A DNA stretch of 64,000 bases from Hyphomicrobiales bacterium (GCA_900466745.1 UBNE01000004.1:381-64380); one strand, 5' to 3'. Shown: positions 51,472 through 59,397, counted from the first letter of the stretch. Made by a program: numbers and translations. The notes: generated by a model from the sequence alone, not told the origin.

Positions 51472-52266
51472 TTATGCCGCCTTCCGGCCAGCCCGGCGAT
51501 CGAAGAACAGCGCCTGGCTGATCGCGGCCTTCACCGCCTCCGGCTGGAACGGCTTGGTGATGAGGAAGGCAGGCTCGGGCCTGTCCCCCGTCAGCAGCCG
51601 CTCGGGATAGGCGGTGATGAAGATCACCGGCACGTCGATCGAGGTCAGGATCTCGTTGACCGCATCGAGGCCCGAGCTGCCGTCGGCGAGCTGGATGTCG
51701 GCCAGAACGAGGCCCGGGCGCTTCTTGGCGACGAGGGCGATCGCCTCGCGCTGCGTCCTGGCGACGCCGGTGACGCTGTGGCCGAGCTCCTCGACCATCG
51801 TCTCGATGTCGAGCGCGATGATCGGCTCGTCCTCGATGATCAGGACGTCGGTCGCGACCTGCTCGGCGATCTCCTGCCCGGCAGTCTGAACCAGGTCGGA
51901 GGCCTCGGCGGACGAGACCTGCATGATCGCGGCGACCTCGTCGATCGCGAAGCCCTCGACCGTGCGCAGCAGGAAGGCCTGGCGCGGGCGCGGCGTCAGC
52001 GCCTCGAGATTGCGCTCGGCGGGCGAACGCCCGAGCTCCACCACCGGCTCCCTCGCATCGACCCCGGCCGAAGACCAGAGCTGGAGGAAGGTGCGGTAGA
52101 GGCCGATGCGGGGATCGAGGTCGCGCGGGAAGCCGGAAGGATCCGCGACCAGCGCCTCGAGCATCGCGACGACATGCGCGTCGCCGCTCGCCTGCGTGCC
52201 GCTGAGCGCGCGCGCGAAGCGGCGCAGATAGGGAAGATGGGGCGCAATTTCCTTGGCAATCGACAT
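51472..52266 (-). CDS. phyR: PhyR, anti-anti-sigma response regulator
   Basis: A 264-aa master regulator of the alphaproteobacterial general stress response. Residues 1-130 form the sigma-like domain, which captures the anti-sigma factor NepR once the receiver is phosphorylated. Residues 139-255 form the receiver with IIEDEP, the phospho-acceptor Asp190 in VLADIQL, and Lys238 in ITKPF. The start MSIAKEIAPHLPYLRRFARA at 52266 gives the normal family length. It is divergent from nepR-ecfG, as is standard, and may share a promoter with it. Confidence 0.96.
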   Translation of the reverse strand: MSIAKEIAPHLPYLRRFARALSGTQASGDAHVVAMLEALVADPSGFPRDLDPRIGLYRTFLQLWSSAGVDAREPVVELGRSPAERNLEALTPRPRQAFLLRTVEGFAIDEVAAIMQVSSAEASDLVQTAGQEIAEQVATDVLIIEDEPIIALDIETMVEELGHSVTGVARTQREAIALVAKKRPGLVLADIQLADGSSGLDAVNEILTSIDVPVIFITAYPERLLTGDRPEPAFLITKPFQPEAVKAAISQALFFDRRAGRKAA

Positions 52267-52343
52267 CAACTTGTCCTTTTTATTGCGCGTGAATAATGGC
52301 TTAGGCATTTCCACTGACAAGCGATTTATTTTTGCGGCCGGGC

Positions 52344-52368
52344 GGAACCTTTTCGCCCCTTGCCGGTT
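52344..52368. promoter_or_regulatory. Sigma-EcfG-type promoter between phyR and nepR, possibly bidirectional
   Basis: On the + strand: GGAAC-N16-GGTT, one base off the consensus -10, reading to nepR-ecfG. The ends are nearly palindromic (GGAACC ... GGTTCG), so the minus strand reads CGAAC-N17-GTT towards phyR. The nepR ATG lies 113 bp downstream and the phyR ATG 78 bp away on the other side. Confidence 0.75.
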
Positions 52369-52480
52369 CGAAGGGCGTATCGGTGCCGCCATCGCCATTC
52401 GGGATCGGCTCGGCCATAATGGAATTCTGGATCGGGGGACCTGATGAAAAAGCGGGCGAGATCCTGGCGCGAGGGCTGAG

Positions 52481-52702
52481 ATGACCAATTTGGAAGCTGC
52501 GATGGCTGATCCCGGAGGCGACAACGACGATTTCGACATGGTCCTCGACCCGAAAGTACAGGAATCCATCGGTCGTTCGCTGAAGGCGCATTACGACGAC
52601 ATCGTCAACGCCCCCGTTCCCGACAAGTTTCTCGTGCTGCTGGCGCAGCTCGAAGCGACGGAACAGAGGGCAGCCGGAGCGTCGCCCGATGATCTCAAAT
52701 GA
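52481..52702 (+). CDS. nepR: NepR, anti-sigma factor
   Basis: A 73-aa anti-sigma factor that holds sigma-EcfG inactive until phosphorylated PhyR binds it. The conserved core IGRSLKAHYDDIVNAPVPDK and FLVLLAQLE (about residues 30-60) is typical of NepR; the ends are variable and polar. The ecfG start lies inside the last 14 bp, so translation is coupled and NepR and sigma factor are made together. Confidence 0.95.
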   Translation: MTNLEAAMADPGGDNDDFDMVLDPKVQESIGRSLKAHYDDIVNAPVPDKFLVLLAQLEATEQRAAGASPDDLK

Positions 52703-53249
52703 TTTCAAGGACGGGCTGATCCGGGAGATTCCCAATCTGCGCGCCTTCGCGGCGTCGCTGTCGGGCTCGATCCAGCTCGCCGACGATCTGGTGCAGGACA
52801 CGCTGCTCAAGGCCTGGGGCAATTCCGACAAGTTCGAACCCGGCACGAGCCTGCGCGCCTGGCTCTTCACCATCCTGCGCAACACCTATTACTCGCTCTA
52901 CCGCAAGCGCGGCCGCGAGGTGCAGGACAGCGAAGGCACCTATGCCGAGCGCATGGCGACCCAGGGCAACCAGGAGAGCCATCTCGACCTCGCGGATTTC
53001 CGCAAGGCGCTGGCGAAGCTGCCGGAGGAACAGCGCGAGGTGCTGATCATGGTCGGCGCCACGGGGCTCTCCTATGAGGAGGCCGCGGACATCTGCGGGG
53101 TCGCGATCGGCACCATCAAGAGCCGCGTCAACCGGGCGCGGACGAAGCTGGCCGAACTTCTCTCGATCGGCGGCGTCGACGATCTCGGTCCGGACCGGAC
53201 CAGTACAGCCGCGATTCAAAGGGCGCGTTCCGAAACTGTCGGGTTCTGA
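52689..53249 (+). CDS. ecfG: EcfG, general stress ECF sigma factor
   Basis: A 186-aa sigma factor of the EcfG (ECF15) group. Region 2 contains LADDLVQDTLLKAW and LRAWLFTILRNTYYS. Region 4 contains LPEEQREVLIMVGATGLSYEE and the helix-turn-helix AADICGVAIGTIKSRVNRAR. It overlaps nepR by 14 bp and abuts the histidine-kinase gene (start at the next base after its stop). The many GGAAC-N-CGTT promoters around it are its expected targets. Confidence 0.96.
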   Translation: MISNDFKDGLIREIPNLRAFAASLSGSIQLADDLVQDTLLKAWGNSDKFEPGTSLRAWLFTILRNTYYSLYRKRGREVQDSEGTYAERMATQGNQESHLDLADFRKALAKLPEEQREVLIMVGATGLSYEEAADICGVAIGTIKSRVNRARTKLAELLSIGGVDDLGPDRTSTAAIQRARSETVGF

Positions 53250-54902
53250 ATGCGTCTCGCGCGGTTCCGTACGGTGCGGGGGCGCCTCCTGGCGCTCCTG
53301 ATCGCGATTGAGCTTCCGATCGGCTGTGTGACCGTGCTGACCGCAGCCACCGCCTATCGCACCATCATGGGCGATATCGAGGCCTCGCAAGTCCAGACCA
53401 CCGACGATTTCGCCGTGCGCATGCGCGTCTGGTATCGTGGCGCCCTGCGTTCGCTGCTCTCCTTCGGCGCCACGGTTTCCGAAGCGGCCCTGCCTCCCGA
53501 GCTCTGCGGCCAGGCGGGCCTCAAGATGCTCGACCGGGCGCGCGGCTTCTCGGCCGTCCTGGTCCGCAGCGCCGATGGCAGGCTGTGCAGCGCCGCTCTC
53601 GACCCCGGCATCGACGCGCAGGCGCTCGAGCGGACGGCGGCGAGCATGCGCGCCTCCCCGCCCGTCGCCCCCTGGAAGGGCGTCGATCTCGGCGCGGCGC
53701 GGTACGGCCAGGCCTCGATCGGCGATCGCCGCTACCTCGCAGTCCATGCCCAGAACCTCGCCGCGACGGGCCAGGACATGCAGGAAGCCCTGCTGCTGGT
53801 CGCGCCGGCGGTGCTGGAGAGCGTGCTCGACCTCGGCAGGGGCAGCAAGGGCATGGACATCGCCCTCGTCGCGCCGGATGGCGGGATCGTCGCCAATCGC
53901 GGCGACACCCCGCCGGAGGCGTGGCTGCCGCGCGAATCCCGCCCTCCCGCAGAGCTCGACCGCTGGCATGCCGCCGACCGCGAGGGGACCGAGCGCACCT
54001 ATGCGGCCCGGACGATCGCCGAGCCCGGCTTCTACGTGATCGCCACCTTCAACGACCCGCATGAGCGCGACGCCCTCATCCAGCTCGCGGTGTTCCTCCT
54101 CGCGCCGCTCGCCACGCTGAGCCTGCTCTGCCTCGTCTATCTGCGCGCCATCGACCGGCATTGCGTGCGCTGGCTGCGGAGCATCGAGACCGCGGCCCGC
54201 TCGCGCTCCTCCAGCAAGCGGGCGCGGGCCGCCATGGCCGACGACATGCCCAGCGACATCCGCAGCGTCGCCGAGGCCTTCAACGCCATGGTCGACGAGC
54301 AGGAGGTGCGCCAACGCCGCCTCCAGACCGCGCTCGACGACAACCGCTTCCTGGTGCGGGAACTCCACCACCGGGTGAAGAACAGCCTCCAGGTGGTGCA
54401 GAGCTATATCGGCCTCAGCAAGCGCGACTACCAGGACGAGGCCCGGACCGCGCTGGCGGATGCGGAATGCCGCGTCCATGTGCTGTCGGCGGCCTATCGC
54501 TTCACCCTCGCGGATGGCGAGATGCAGCCGGTGCGGGTCGACCTGTTCCTGGAAGACGTGGTGTCGATGATCGCGAACCTGATCCGGCGCCGCGACCAGT
54601 GGATCTCGAGCCGCATCGAGACGGCCGCCACCCTGTCGGTCGACCGCATCATCCCGCTCGGCTTCCTCGTCGCGGATGTCGCCTCGCGCGTGCTGCGCAG
54701 CACGCCGGGAGCCCGGATCACGCTCAGCGTGGTCGATCTGGACGAGGCCACGATCGAGGTCGCGCTCGAGGCCGATCGCGAGGTCGCGCATCAGGAGCCG
54801 CCGCGCCTCTTCGCCGGCCTGCTCGCGCAGATCGAGGCGGTGCAGAGCGGCCCGGCCGAAGGCCGCAGCCTCGGGCGCTGGCGTGTCAGGCATCACGGCT
54901 GA
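53250..54902 (+). CDS. HisKA_2 sensor protein with degenerate ATPase domain (PhyP-like)
   Basis: A 550-aa membrane protein with hydrophobic segments at about 11-35 and 274-300 flanking a roughly 235-residue periplasmic sensor, then a HAMP-like linker. The phospho-acceptor region ELHHRVKNSLQVVQ (His374) is intact. The ATPase domain is not: where NELVTNALKHA is expected I read VADVASRVLRS (no N-box Asn), and where the DxGxG box belongs I read DLDEATIEVALEADRE. A kinase-dead protein is expected. Sphingomonas PhyP, encoded at the same locus, is described as a PhyR phosphatase of this kind, so negative control of PhyR is the best guess. It directly follows ecfG. Confidence 0.88.
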   Translation: MRLARFRTVRGRLLALLIAIELPIGCVTVLTAATAYRTIMGDIEASQVQTTDDFAVRMRVWYRGALRSLLSFGATVSEAALPPELCGQAGLKMLDRARGFSAVLVRSADGRLCSAALDPGIDAQALERTAASMRASPPVAPWKGVDLGAARYGQASIGDRRYLAVHAQNLAATGQDMQEALLLVAPAVLESVLDLGRGSKGMDIALVAPDGGIVANRGDTPPEAWLPRESRPPAELDRWHAADREGTERTYAARTIAEPGFYVIATFNDPHERDALIQLAVFLLAPLATLSLLCLVYLRAIDRHCVRWLRSIETAARSRSSSKRARAAMADDMPSDIRSVAEAFNAMVDEQEVRQRRLQTALDDNRFLVRELHHRVKNSLQVVQSYIGLSKRDYQDEARTALADAECRVHVLSAAYRFTLADGEMQPVRVDLFLEDVVSMIANLIRRRDQWISSRIETAATLSVDRIIPLGFLVADVASRVLRSTPGARITLSVVDLDEATIEVALEADREVAHQEPPRLFAGLLAQIEAVQSGPAEGRSLGRWRVRHHG

Positions 54903-54929
54903 ACGGCCGCCGCCTGTCGGCCGGCGGGC

Positions 54930-55820
54930 TCAGTCGGGCGCTCCGTCCGGCCGAGCCACGGGCTCGATCCGCACGCCGACGGAGAGGTCCAGGAAGGAGC
55001 CGGGCGGCCCGGTGAAGCTGCCGGCGACGGGCGAGGCATCCTGCGGCACCCGGGCGACCGCGATGCGCAGGAGCTGCCGGTCCGCCACCAGATTATTGGT
55101 CGGATCGAACTCGACCCAGCCGTCGCCGGGAATGAAGACGTCGGCCCAGGCATGGGTCAGCCCGACGGGCGAGACGAGCCCGGCCGCATCTGCCTCCCCG
55201 GCCTGGAGGTAGCCGGTGACGAAGCGCGCCGCGAAGCCCAGGCGACGCGCCGCCTCGATGAACAGCCAGGCATAGTCGCGGCACGAGCCGCGGCCGAGGC
55301 GGAGGGTGTCGACCGGGTGCTGCGTGCCTTCGTCATAGCGCAGGGCATAGGTCAGCCCGGCATGAATCGCATGGGCGAGGTCGCGCAGGAGATGGCCGGA
55401 GCCGCCGCCGGGCCGGCTCCTGAATTCGGCGAGCCAGGCCTCGAGGACGCCGTCGGGGTCGGCCGCCGCGAGGGCGAGATAAGGCTGCAGCACGATGCGC
55501 TCGCCATCGCTGTAGACCGCCTCCGTCAAGGCGGCTTCCGGCTCCAGCCGGCTGCGCGGCAGCGCCGAGCCGAAGCGCTCGACCGTCAGCTCGCTGACGA
55601 TGTCGAGCGTATCGGCCGGCTTCACGAAATCGGCGACCGCGACGGGGTTGCCATAGGCGTCGTGCATCCAGCGCAGCAGCGCCGGCGGCGAGATCGCCAG
55701 CGCCGTCGCCACCAGCCGCAGGTCGAAACTGTCGCGCGGGCGCAGCATCAGCCGATGGGGACCGAAGCTGACCGGCATGCGGTAACGATAGGTGGTCGCG
55801 TGCCGGACGCGCAGATACAT
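54930..55820 (-). CDS. Transglutaminase-like cysteine protease family protein
   Basis: A 296-aa protein of the bacterial transglutaminase-like family. An N-terminal beta domain (MYLRVRHATTYRYRMPVSFG) precedes the core. The catalytic triad is visible as Cys in GRGSCRDYAWL, His in GLTHAWADVF and Asp in WVEFDPTN. No signal peptide, so it is cytoplasmic. The ATG at 55820 is right for the family; the longer frame upstream is not homologous. It converges on the PhyP-like gene. Function in bacteria is largely unknown; some act as amidases or proteases. Confidence 0.88.
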   Translation of the reverse strand: MYLRVRHATTYRYRMPVSFGPHRLMLRPRDSFDLRLVATALAISPPALLRWMHDAYGNPVAVADFVKPADTLDIVSELTVERFGSALPRSRLEPEAALTEAVYSDGERIVLQPYLALAAADPDGVLEAWLAEFRSRPGGGSGHLLRDLAHAIHAGLTYALRYDEGTQHPVDTLRLGRGSCRDYAWLFIEAARRLGFAARFVTGYLQAGEADAAGLVSPVGLTHAWADVFIPGDGWVEFDPTNNLVADRQLLRIAVARVPQDASPVAGSFTGPPGSFLDLSVGVRIEPVARPDGAPD

Positions 55821-55848
55821 GATGTTCCCCTGATTGCGGCGCCGCGCC

Positions 55849-55874
55849 AAAAAACAAGCCGCCCGAAGGCGGCT
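55849..55874 (-). terminator. Rho-independent terminator of the 92-aa gene
   Basis: On the minus strand AGCCGCC-TTCG-GGCGGCT forms a perfect 7-bp stem with a stable UUCG tetraloop, followed by TGTTTTTTGG. It lies 63 bp after the 92-aa gene and 29 bp before the transglutaminase-like ATG, so the latter needs its own start or read-through. Confidence 0.9.
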
Positions 55875-55936
55875 CGAAGTCCAGCGCGAGGAGCGCCATG
55901 CGAGCAACGCGCGCGGGGCCGGGCGGTTCCCGGCGC

Positions 55937-56215
55937 TCAGCGCAGGATGGCCGGCCGGCCGGTTTCCGCCATGGCCTGCTTCGACACGGCCGGCAGGCCG
56001 CGACGCGGGGCCGCCTCGCCGCGCTCGCTCCGCTCGGCGGCGGCATAGCCCGGCTCGCCCGCCGGCGCGCGGCCGCGCAACTGGGCGACCGTGGCGGAGC
56101 TCCGGTCGGTCGGCACCTGCCAACCGGCTCCGAAGGTGAGGCCGCCGACCAGGGCGGCCATGCAGCCGAAGAAAATCAGGGCCCGCTTGGCGGGGGCAAG
56201 GCTGTCGTTCAGCAT
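55937..56215 (-). CDS. 92-aa single-span anchored protein (predicted stress-induced)
   Basis: A small protein starting MLNDSLAPAKRALIFFGCMA. One hydrophobic segment (about 11-30) precedes a roughly 60-residue polar periplasmic tail rich in Ala, Arg, Gly and Pro. GGGAGACGGAG lies just upstream of the ATG at 56215. It has an exact sigma-EcfG-type promoter (56265-56290) and its own intrinsic terminator, so it is a well-bounded single gene. No family recognised. Confidence 0.7.
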   Translation of the reverse strand: MLNDSLAPAKRALIFFGCMAALVGGLTFGAGWQVPTDRSSATVAQLRGRAPAGEPGYAAAERSERGEAAPRRGLPAVSKQAMAETGRPAILR

Positions 56216-56264
56216 CTCCGTCTCCCAACGCCTGCCGGCCCGTCGGGCCGGCGATGACAAGTGA

Positions 56265-56290
56265 AACGCCGCCGGACCGGCCGGGGTTCC
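56265..56290 (-). promoter_or_regulatory. Sigma-EcfG-type promoter for 92-aa gene
   Basis: GGAAC-N17-CGTT on the minus strand, exact. The -10 is 49 bp upstream of the ATG at 56215. Confidence 0.85.
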
Positions 56291-56327
56291 CATCGCGCCG
56301 CCGCGATGCCGGGCGCGATGCCGGGAC

Positions 56328-56353
56328 GGAACGCCGGGCCGCATCCGCGCGTT
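56328..56353 (+). promoter_or_regulatory. Sigma-EcfG-type promoter for Crp/Fnr regulator
   Basis: GGAAC-N17-CGTT, exact. The -10 ends 48 bp before the GTG start of the Crp/Fnr gene. It is back to back with the minus-strand promoter at 56265-56290. Confidence 0.85.
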
Positions 56354-56401
56354 GATCCGCCATCGGCGCAGCCATGCGCCGCCTCGGGGGAATCGAATTC
56401 C

Positions 56402-57160
56402 GTGACATATCTCAACGCCAGGGCCGGACGCCCGGGCCCTCCCTGCCTTGCCTGCCCGTTGCGCCTGAAGCCGGCCTTCGAGGACAAGAGCGACGACGAG
56501 CTGAGCTTCATCCAGGCGCTCAAGACCGACCATCGCAGCCTGGCCGCCGGCAGCGACATCATCCATCCGGGCCAGGAGAATGCCGAGCTCTACACGCTCT
56601 ATGCGGGCTGGGCCTTCCGCTACAAATCCCTGCCCGACGGGCGCCGCCAGATCCTCAACGTGCTGCTGCCCGGCGACCTCGTCGGCCTCCAGGCCTCCCT
56701 GCTCGCCGCCGCCGAGCACGGCATCGAGGCGCTGACCGATGTCGAGCTGTGCGTGTTTCCGCGCAAGCGGGTCTGGGACCTGTTCGCGCGGATGCCGAAG
56801 CTCGCCTACGAACTCGCCTGGCTGGGCTCGCGCGAGGAGGCGATGGTCGACGACAACCTGACCTCGGTCGGCCAGCGCAACGCCGGCGAGCGCATCGCCG
56901 CCCTGGTCATCTCGCTCTATCGCCGCGCCGACGCGCTCGGGCTGGTGAGCGAGGGCAGCTTCGCCTTTCCGCTGTCGCAGCAGCAGATCGCGGACGCGCT
57001 CGGCCTCTCGCTCGTCCATACCAGCAAGACCTGGTCGAAGCTGCGCAAGGCGGGTTTCTTCGCCATGGCCGGCGGCCGGCTGACGCTGCTCAATCCGCGG
57101 CTCACCGCCCGCATGGCCGCGATCTACGACAGCGCGAAGGCGCCGCGGCCGCTGATTTGA
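56402..57160 (+). CDS. Crp/Fnr-family transcriptional regulator
   Basis: A 252-aa regulator. The N-terminus has CLACPLR, a two-cysteine pattern common in rhizobial Crp/Fnr relatives, not a full Fnr four-cysteine cluster. The cyclic-nucleotide-type beta-barrel spans about residues 30-145 (AGSDIIHPGQENAELYTLY, LLPGDLVGLQASLL). The C-terminal helix-turn-helix is LSQQQIADALGLSLVHTSKT. The start is GTG at 56402; the ATG-opened frame further upstream is not conserved. An exact sigma-EcfG-type promoter upstream suggests it is a second-tier stress regulator. Confidence 0.88.
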   Translation: MTYLNARAGRPGPPCLACPLRLKPAFEDKSDDELSFIQALKTDHRSLAAGSDIIHPGQENAELYTLYAGWAFRYKSLPDGRRQILNVLLPGDLVGLQASLLAAAEHGIEALTDVELCVFPRKRVWDLFARMPKLAYELAWLGSREEAMVDDNLTSVGQRNAGERIAALVISLYRRADALGLVSEGSFAFPLSQQQIADALGLSLVHTSKTWSKLRKAGFFAMAGGRLTLLNPRLTARMAAIYDSAKAPRPLI

Positions 57161-57277
57161 GCGGCTTTCCGCCCCGCAAAAACGCTTGCCGCGCAGCCGG
57201 ATTTGACCCCATATGCCCGGTAGTCAGGTTTCCGCGACGCTGGAAAGCGAGCCGTCTTGCAGCGTACAAGGGGTTTC

Positions 57278-58072
57278 ATGTCTTCGACGACTCGACACCG
57301 CCCGCCGCGCGCGGGCTCGATCGCGGCCCGGCTCGGCCAATCGCGCGTGGCCAGCCGGCTGGAGGGCGAGGTCCGGGTCACCGCGGCGGATCTGGTCGAC
57401 TGCGTGGCCGAAGCGAAGCTCAAGGTGGCGGCGGTCCGCTACAAGGTCGAGGACGAGGTCCGCAACAAGGCGGAGAAGCTCAGGAGCCGCGTCAGCGAGG
57501 CCAAGTCGAAGCTGGGCGACGAGGCGCGCTTCATCAAATCCTGGATCGACGATCCGCTGCGCACCGGCTCGGTGACGCCGTCGAGCCCGGCGCTGGCCCG
57601 GCGCATGGCCTCCTATGTCGACCCGGGGCAGCCCGGCCCGGTCATCGAGATCGGCCCGGGAACCGGCCCCGTCACCGAGGCCCTGATCGAGCGCGGCATC
57701 GCCGAGGAACGGCTGATCCTGGTGGAATACAGCCCGGAATTCTGCGCGCTGCTGCGCGAGCGCTTCCCGCGCGCCACGGTGGTCCAGGGCGATGCCTACG
57801 CGCTCTCGACGACGCTGGCCGGCCACCTCACGGAGAAGGCCATCGCCCTGGTCTCCAGCCTGCCCCTGTTCAACCGCCCGCCGCCGGCCCGCTCGGCACT
57901 GGCGAAGGAGGCCTTCCCGCTGCTGGTGGAGGGCGCGCCCTTCATCCAGTTCACCTATTCGGTGATCTCGCCGATCCCGCGCAAGGGCTCGGGCCTGAAG
58001 GCCTTCGTCTCCGACTGGGTGCTGCGCAACATCCCGCCGGCGCGCGTCTGGGTCTATCGCGAGGCGAATTGA
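57278..58072 (+). CDS. Phospholipid N-methyltransferase (PmtA-like) with N-terminal helical extension
   Basis: A 264-aa SAM-dependent methyltransferase of the phospholipid N-methyltransferase group, which converts phosphatidylethanolamine towards phosphatidylcholine. The catalytic part starts near residue 85 (FIKSWIDDPLRTGSVTPSS), with the SAM motif VIEIGPGTGPVTEAL at about 122-136 and VVQGDAYAL later. Typical enzymes are about 190-200 aa; here about 80 extra N-terminal residues form a charged Ala/Lys/Glu-rich helix (about 35-85), perhaps a membrane-surface or dimerisation helix. The ATG at 57278 is preferred over a TTG at 57257. Activity on lipids is inferred. Confidence 0.8.
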   Translation: MSSTTRHRPPRAGSIAARLGQSRVASRLEGEVRVTAADLVDCVAEAKLKVAAVRYKVEDEVRNKAEKLRSRVSEAKSKLGDEARFIKSWIDDPLRTGSVTPSSPALARRMASYVDPGQPGPVIEIGPGTGPVTEALIERGIAEERLILVEYSPEFCALLRERFPRATVVQGDAYALSTTLAGHLTEKAIALVSSLPLFNRPPPARSALAKEAFPLLVEGAPFIQFTYSVISPIPRKGSGLKAFVSDWVLRNIPPARVWVYREAN

Positions 58073-58206
58073 CGCCGCGGCCGGCGACCGGCCGGATCCG
58101 CGAGGCCCAAGGGGTCCGCCACACCGAATCGTAACCTCTTCGACCTAAGCCGCGCTTCGCCCGGGCTATGCGACGCCCTGCCCGCAACGAGGAGCTCGAC
58201 CGGCCT

Positions 58207-59397
58207 ATGAGTGGTGCAGCCCTGCGTTACACTCTGCCGCGCTGGCGCATCACGCGCTGGCTCGCCGACGCAGGTCCGGACGTTCCCGCCGAGATCCGGG
58301 CGGCGCTGGTCGCCAGCCTGTTCGGGACCCTGCCGATCTTCGCCGGCGGCGTCGTCAACTCGCTCGCCGTCTCCTTCCTCATCGCCTGGCGCATCCCGAC
58401 CCTGCCGTTCCAGCTCTGGTGCGCCTTCGAGGTGCTGTGCTGCCTGATCCGGCTCCTCGTGCTCCTGCGCGCCCAGAAGAAGGCGGCGCGCGGCGAGCCG
58501 ACCTGGACCGACGCCTATCTCCTGCTCGGCGTCGCCTGGGCGGCGGGCATCGGCGCCGGCACCTTCCTGAGCCTGACCAGCGGCGACTGGGTCGCGGCGA
58601 CGCTGGCATGCCTCTCCGCGGCCGCCATGGTCGGCGGCATCTGCTTCCGGAATTTTGGGGCGCCGCGCATGGCGGGCGTGATGATCGCGCTGACGCTGGG
58701 GCCGTGCTGCTTCGCGGCCCCGTTCGGCAACGAGCCGATCATGTTCATCACCTTCATGCAGATCCCGTTCTACCTGCTCAGCATGACGATCGCCGCCTAC
58801 AAGCTCAACGCCATGCTGATCTCGACCATGCGGGCCGAGCGCGAGAACGCCTTCCATGCCCGGCACGACATGCTGACCGGCCTGTCGAACCGGGCCGGGC
58901 TGACGCGCGCCTTCTCGACCCGCTTCGGCAGCGCCGAGGCGCCGCAGGGGCTCGCGCTGATCTATCTCGACCTCGACGGCTTCAAGGCCGTGAACGACAC
59001 CTATGGCCATCCGGCCGGCGACGCGCTGCTCCAGCTCGTCGCGGAGCGGCTGCGCTCGCTGGTGCGCAGCTCCGACATCGCGGCCCGGATCGGCGGCGAC
59101 GAATTCGTCGTATTGTCCGAGCAGACCGAGCGGGTGCAGCTCCAGAGGATCGGCGAGCGCCTGGTCAAGGAAATCTCCGCGCCCTACGAGCTCGACAGCG
59201 GCCACCGGCTGCATATCGGCGCCTCGGTCGGCATCGCGCTGGCGCCGGAGCATGGCAGCGACCTGAGCGCCGTGATGGCCGCCGCCGATGCGGCGCTCTA
59301 CGAGGCGAAATCGCGCGGGAAGGCGCTCTGCGTCATCGCAGGCCAGCGCGCCGTCATCGACGGGCAGGGCGCCAGCGGGGCGCGCCTGCTGCACTGA
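58207..59397 (+). CDS. Membrane diguanylate cyclase (GGDEF)
   Basis: A 396-aa protein. The N-terminal half has about six hydrophobic segments (between about 35 and 205) forming a membrane sensor. A short linker leads to a GGDEF domain with HDMLTGLSNRAGL, YLDLDGFKAVNDTYGH and the active site RIGGDEFVVL, so it is probably an active c-di-GMP synthase. I see no RxxD inhibitory site where it would be expected. The ATG at 58207 has GAGGAG about 12 bp upstream; an in-frame ATG at 58168 is the alternative. Confidence 0.88.
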   Translation: MSGAALRYTLPRWRITRWLADAGPDVPAEIRAALVASLFGTLPIFAGGVVNSLAVSFLIAWRIPTLPFQLWCAFEVLCCLIRLLVLLRAQKKAARGEPTWTDAYLLLGVAWAAGIGAGTFLSLTSGDWVAATLACLSAAAMVGGICFRNFGAPRMAGVMIALTLGPCCFAAPFGNEPIMFITFMQIPFYLLSMTIAAYKLNAMLISTMRAERENAFHARHDMLTGLSNRAGLTRAFSTRFGSAEAPQGLALIYLDLDGFKAVNDTYGHPAGDALLQLVAERLRSLVRSSDIAARIGGDEFVVLSEQTERVQLQRIGERLVKEISAPYELDSGHRLHIGASVGIALAPEHGSDLSAVMAAADAALYEAKSRGKALCVIAGQRAVIDGQGASGARLLH

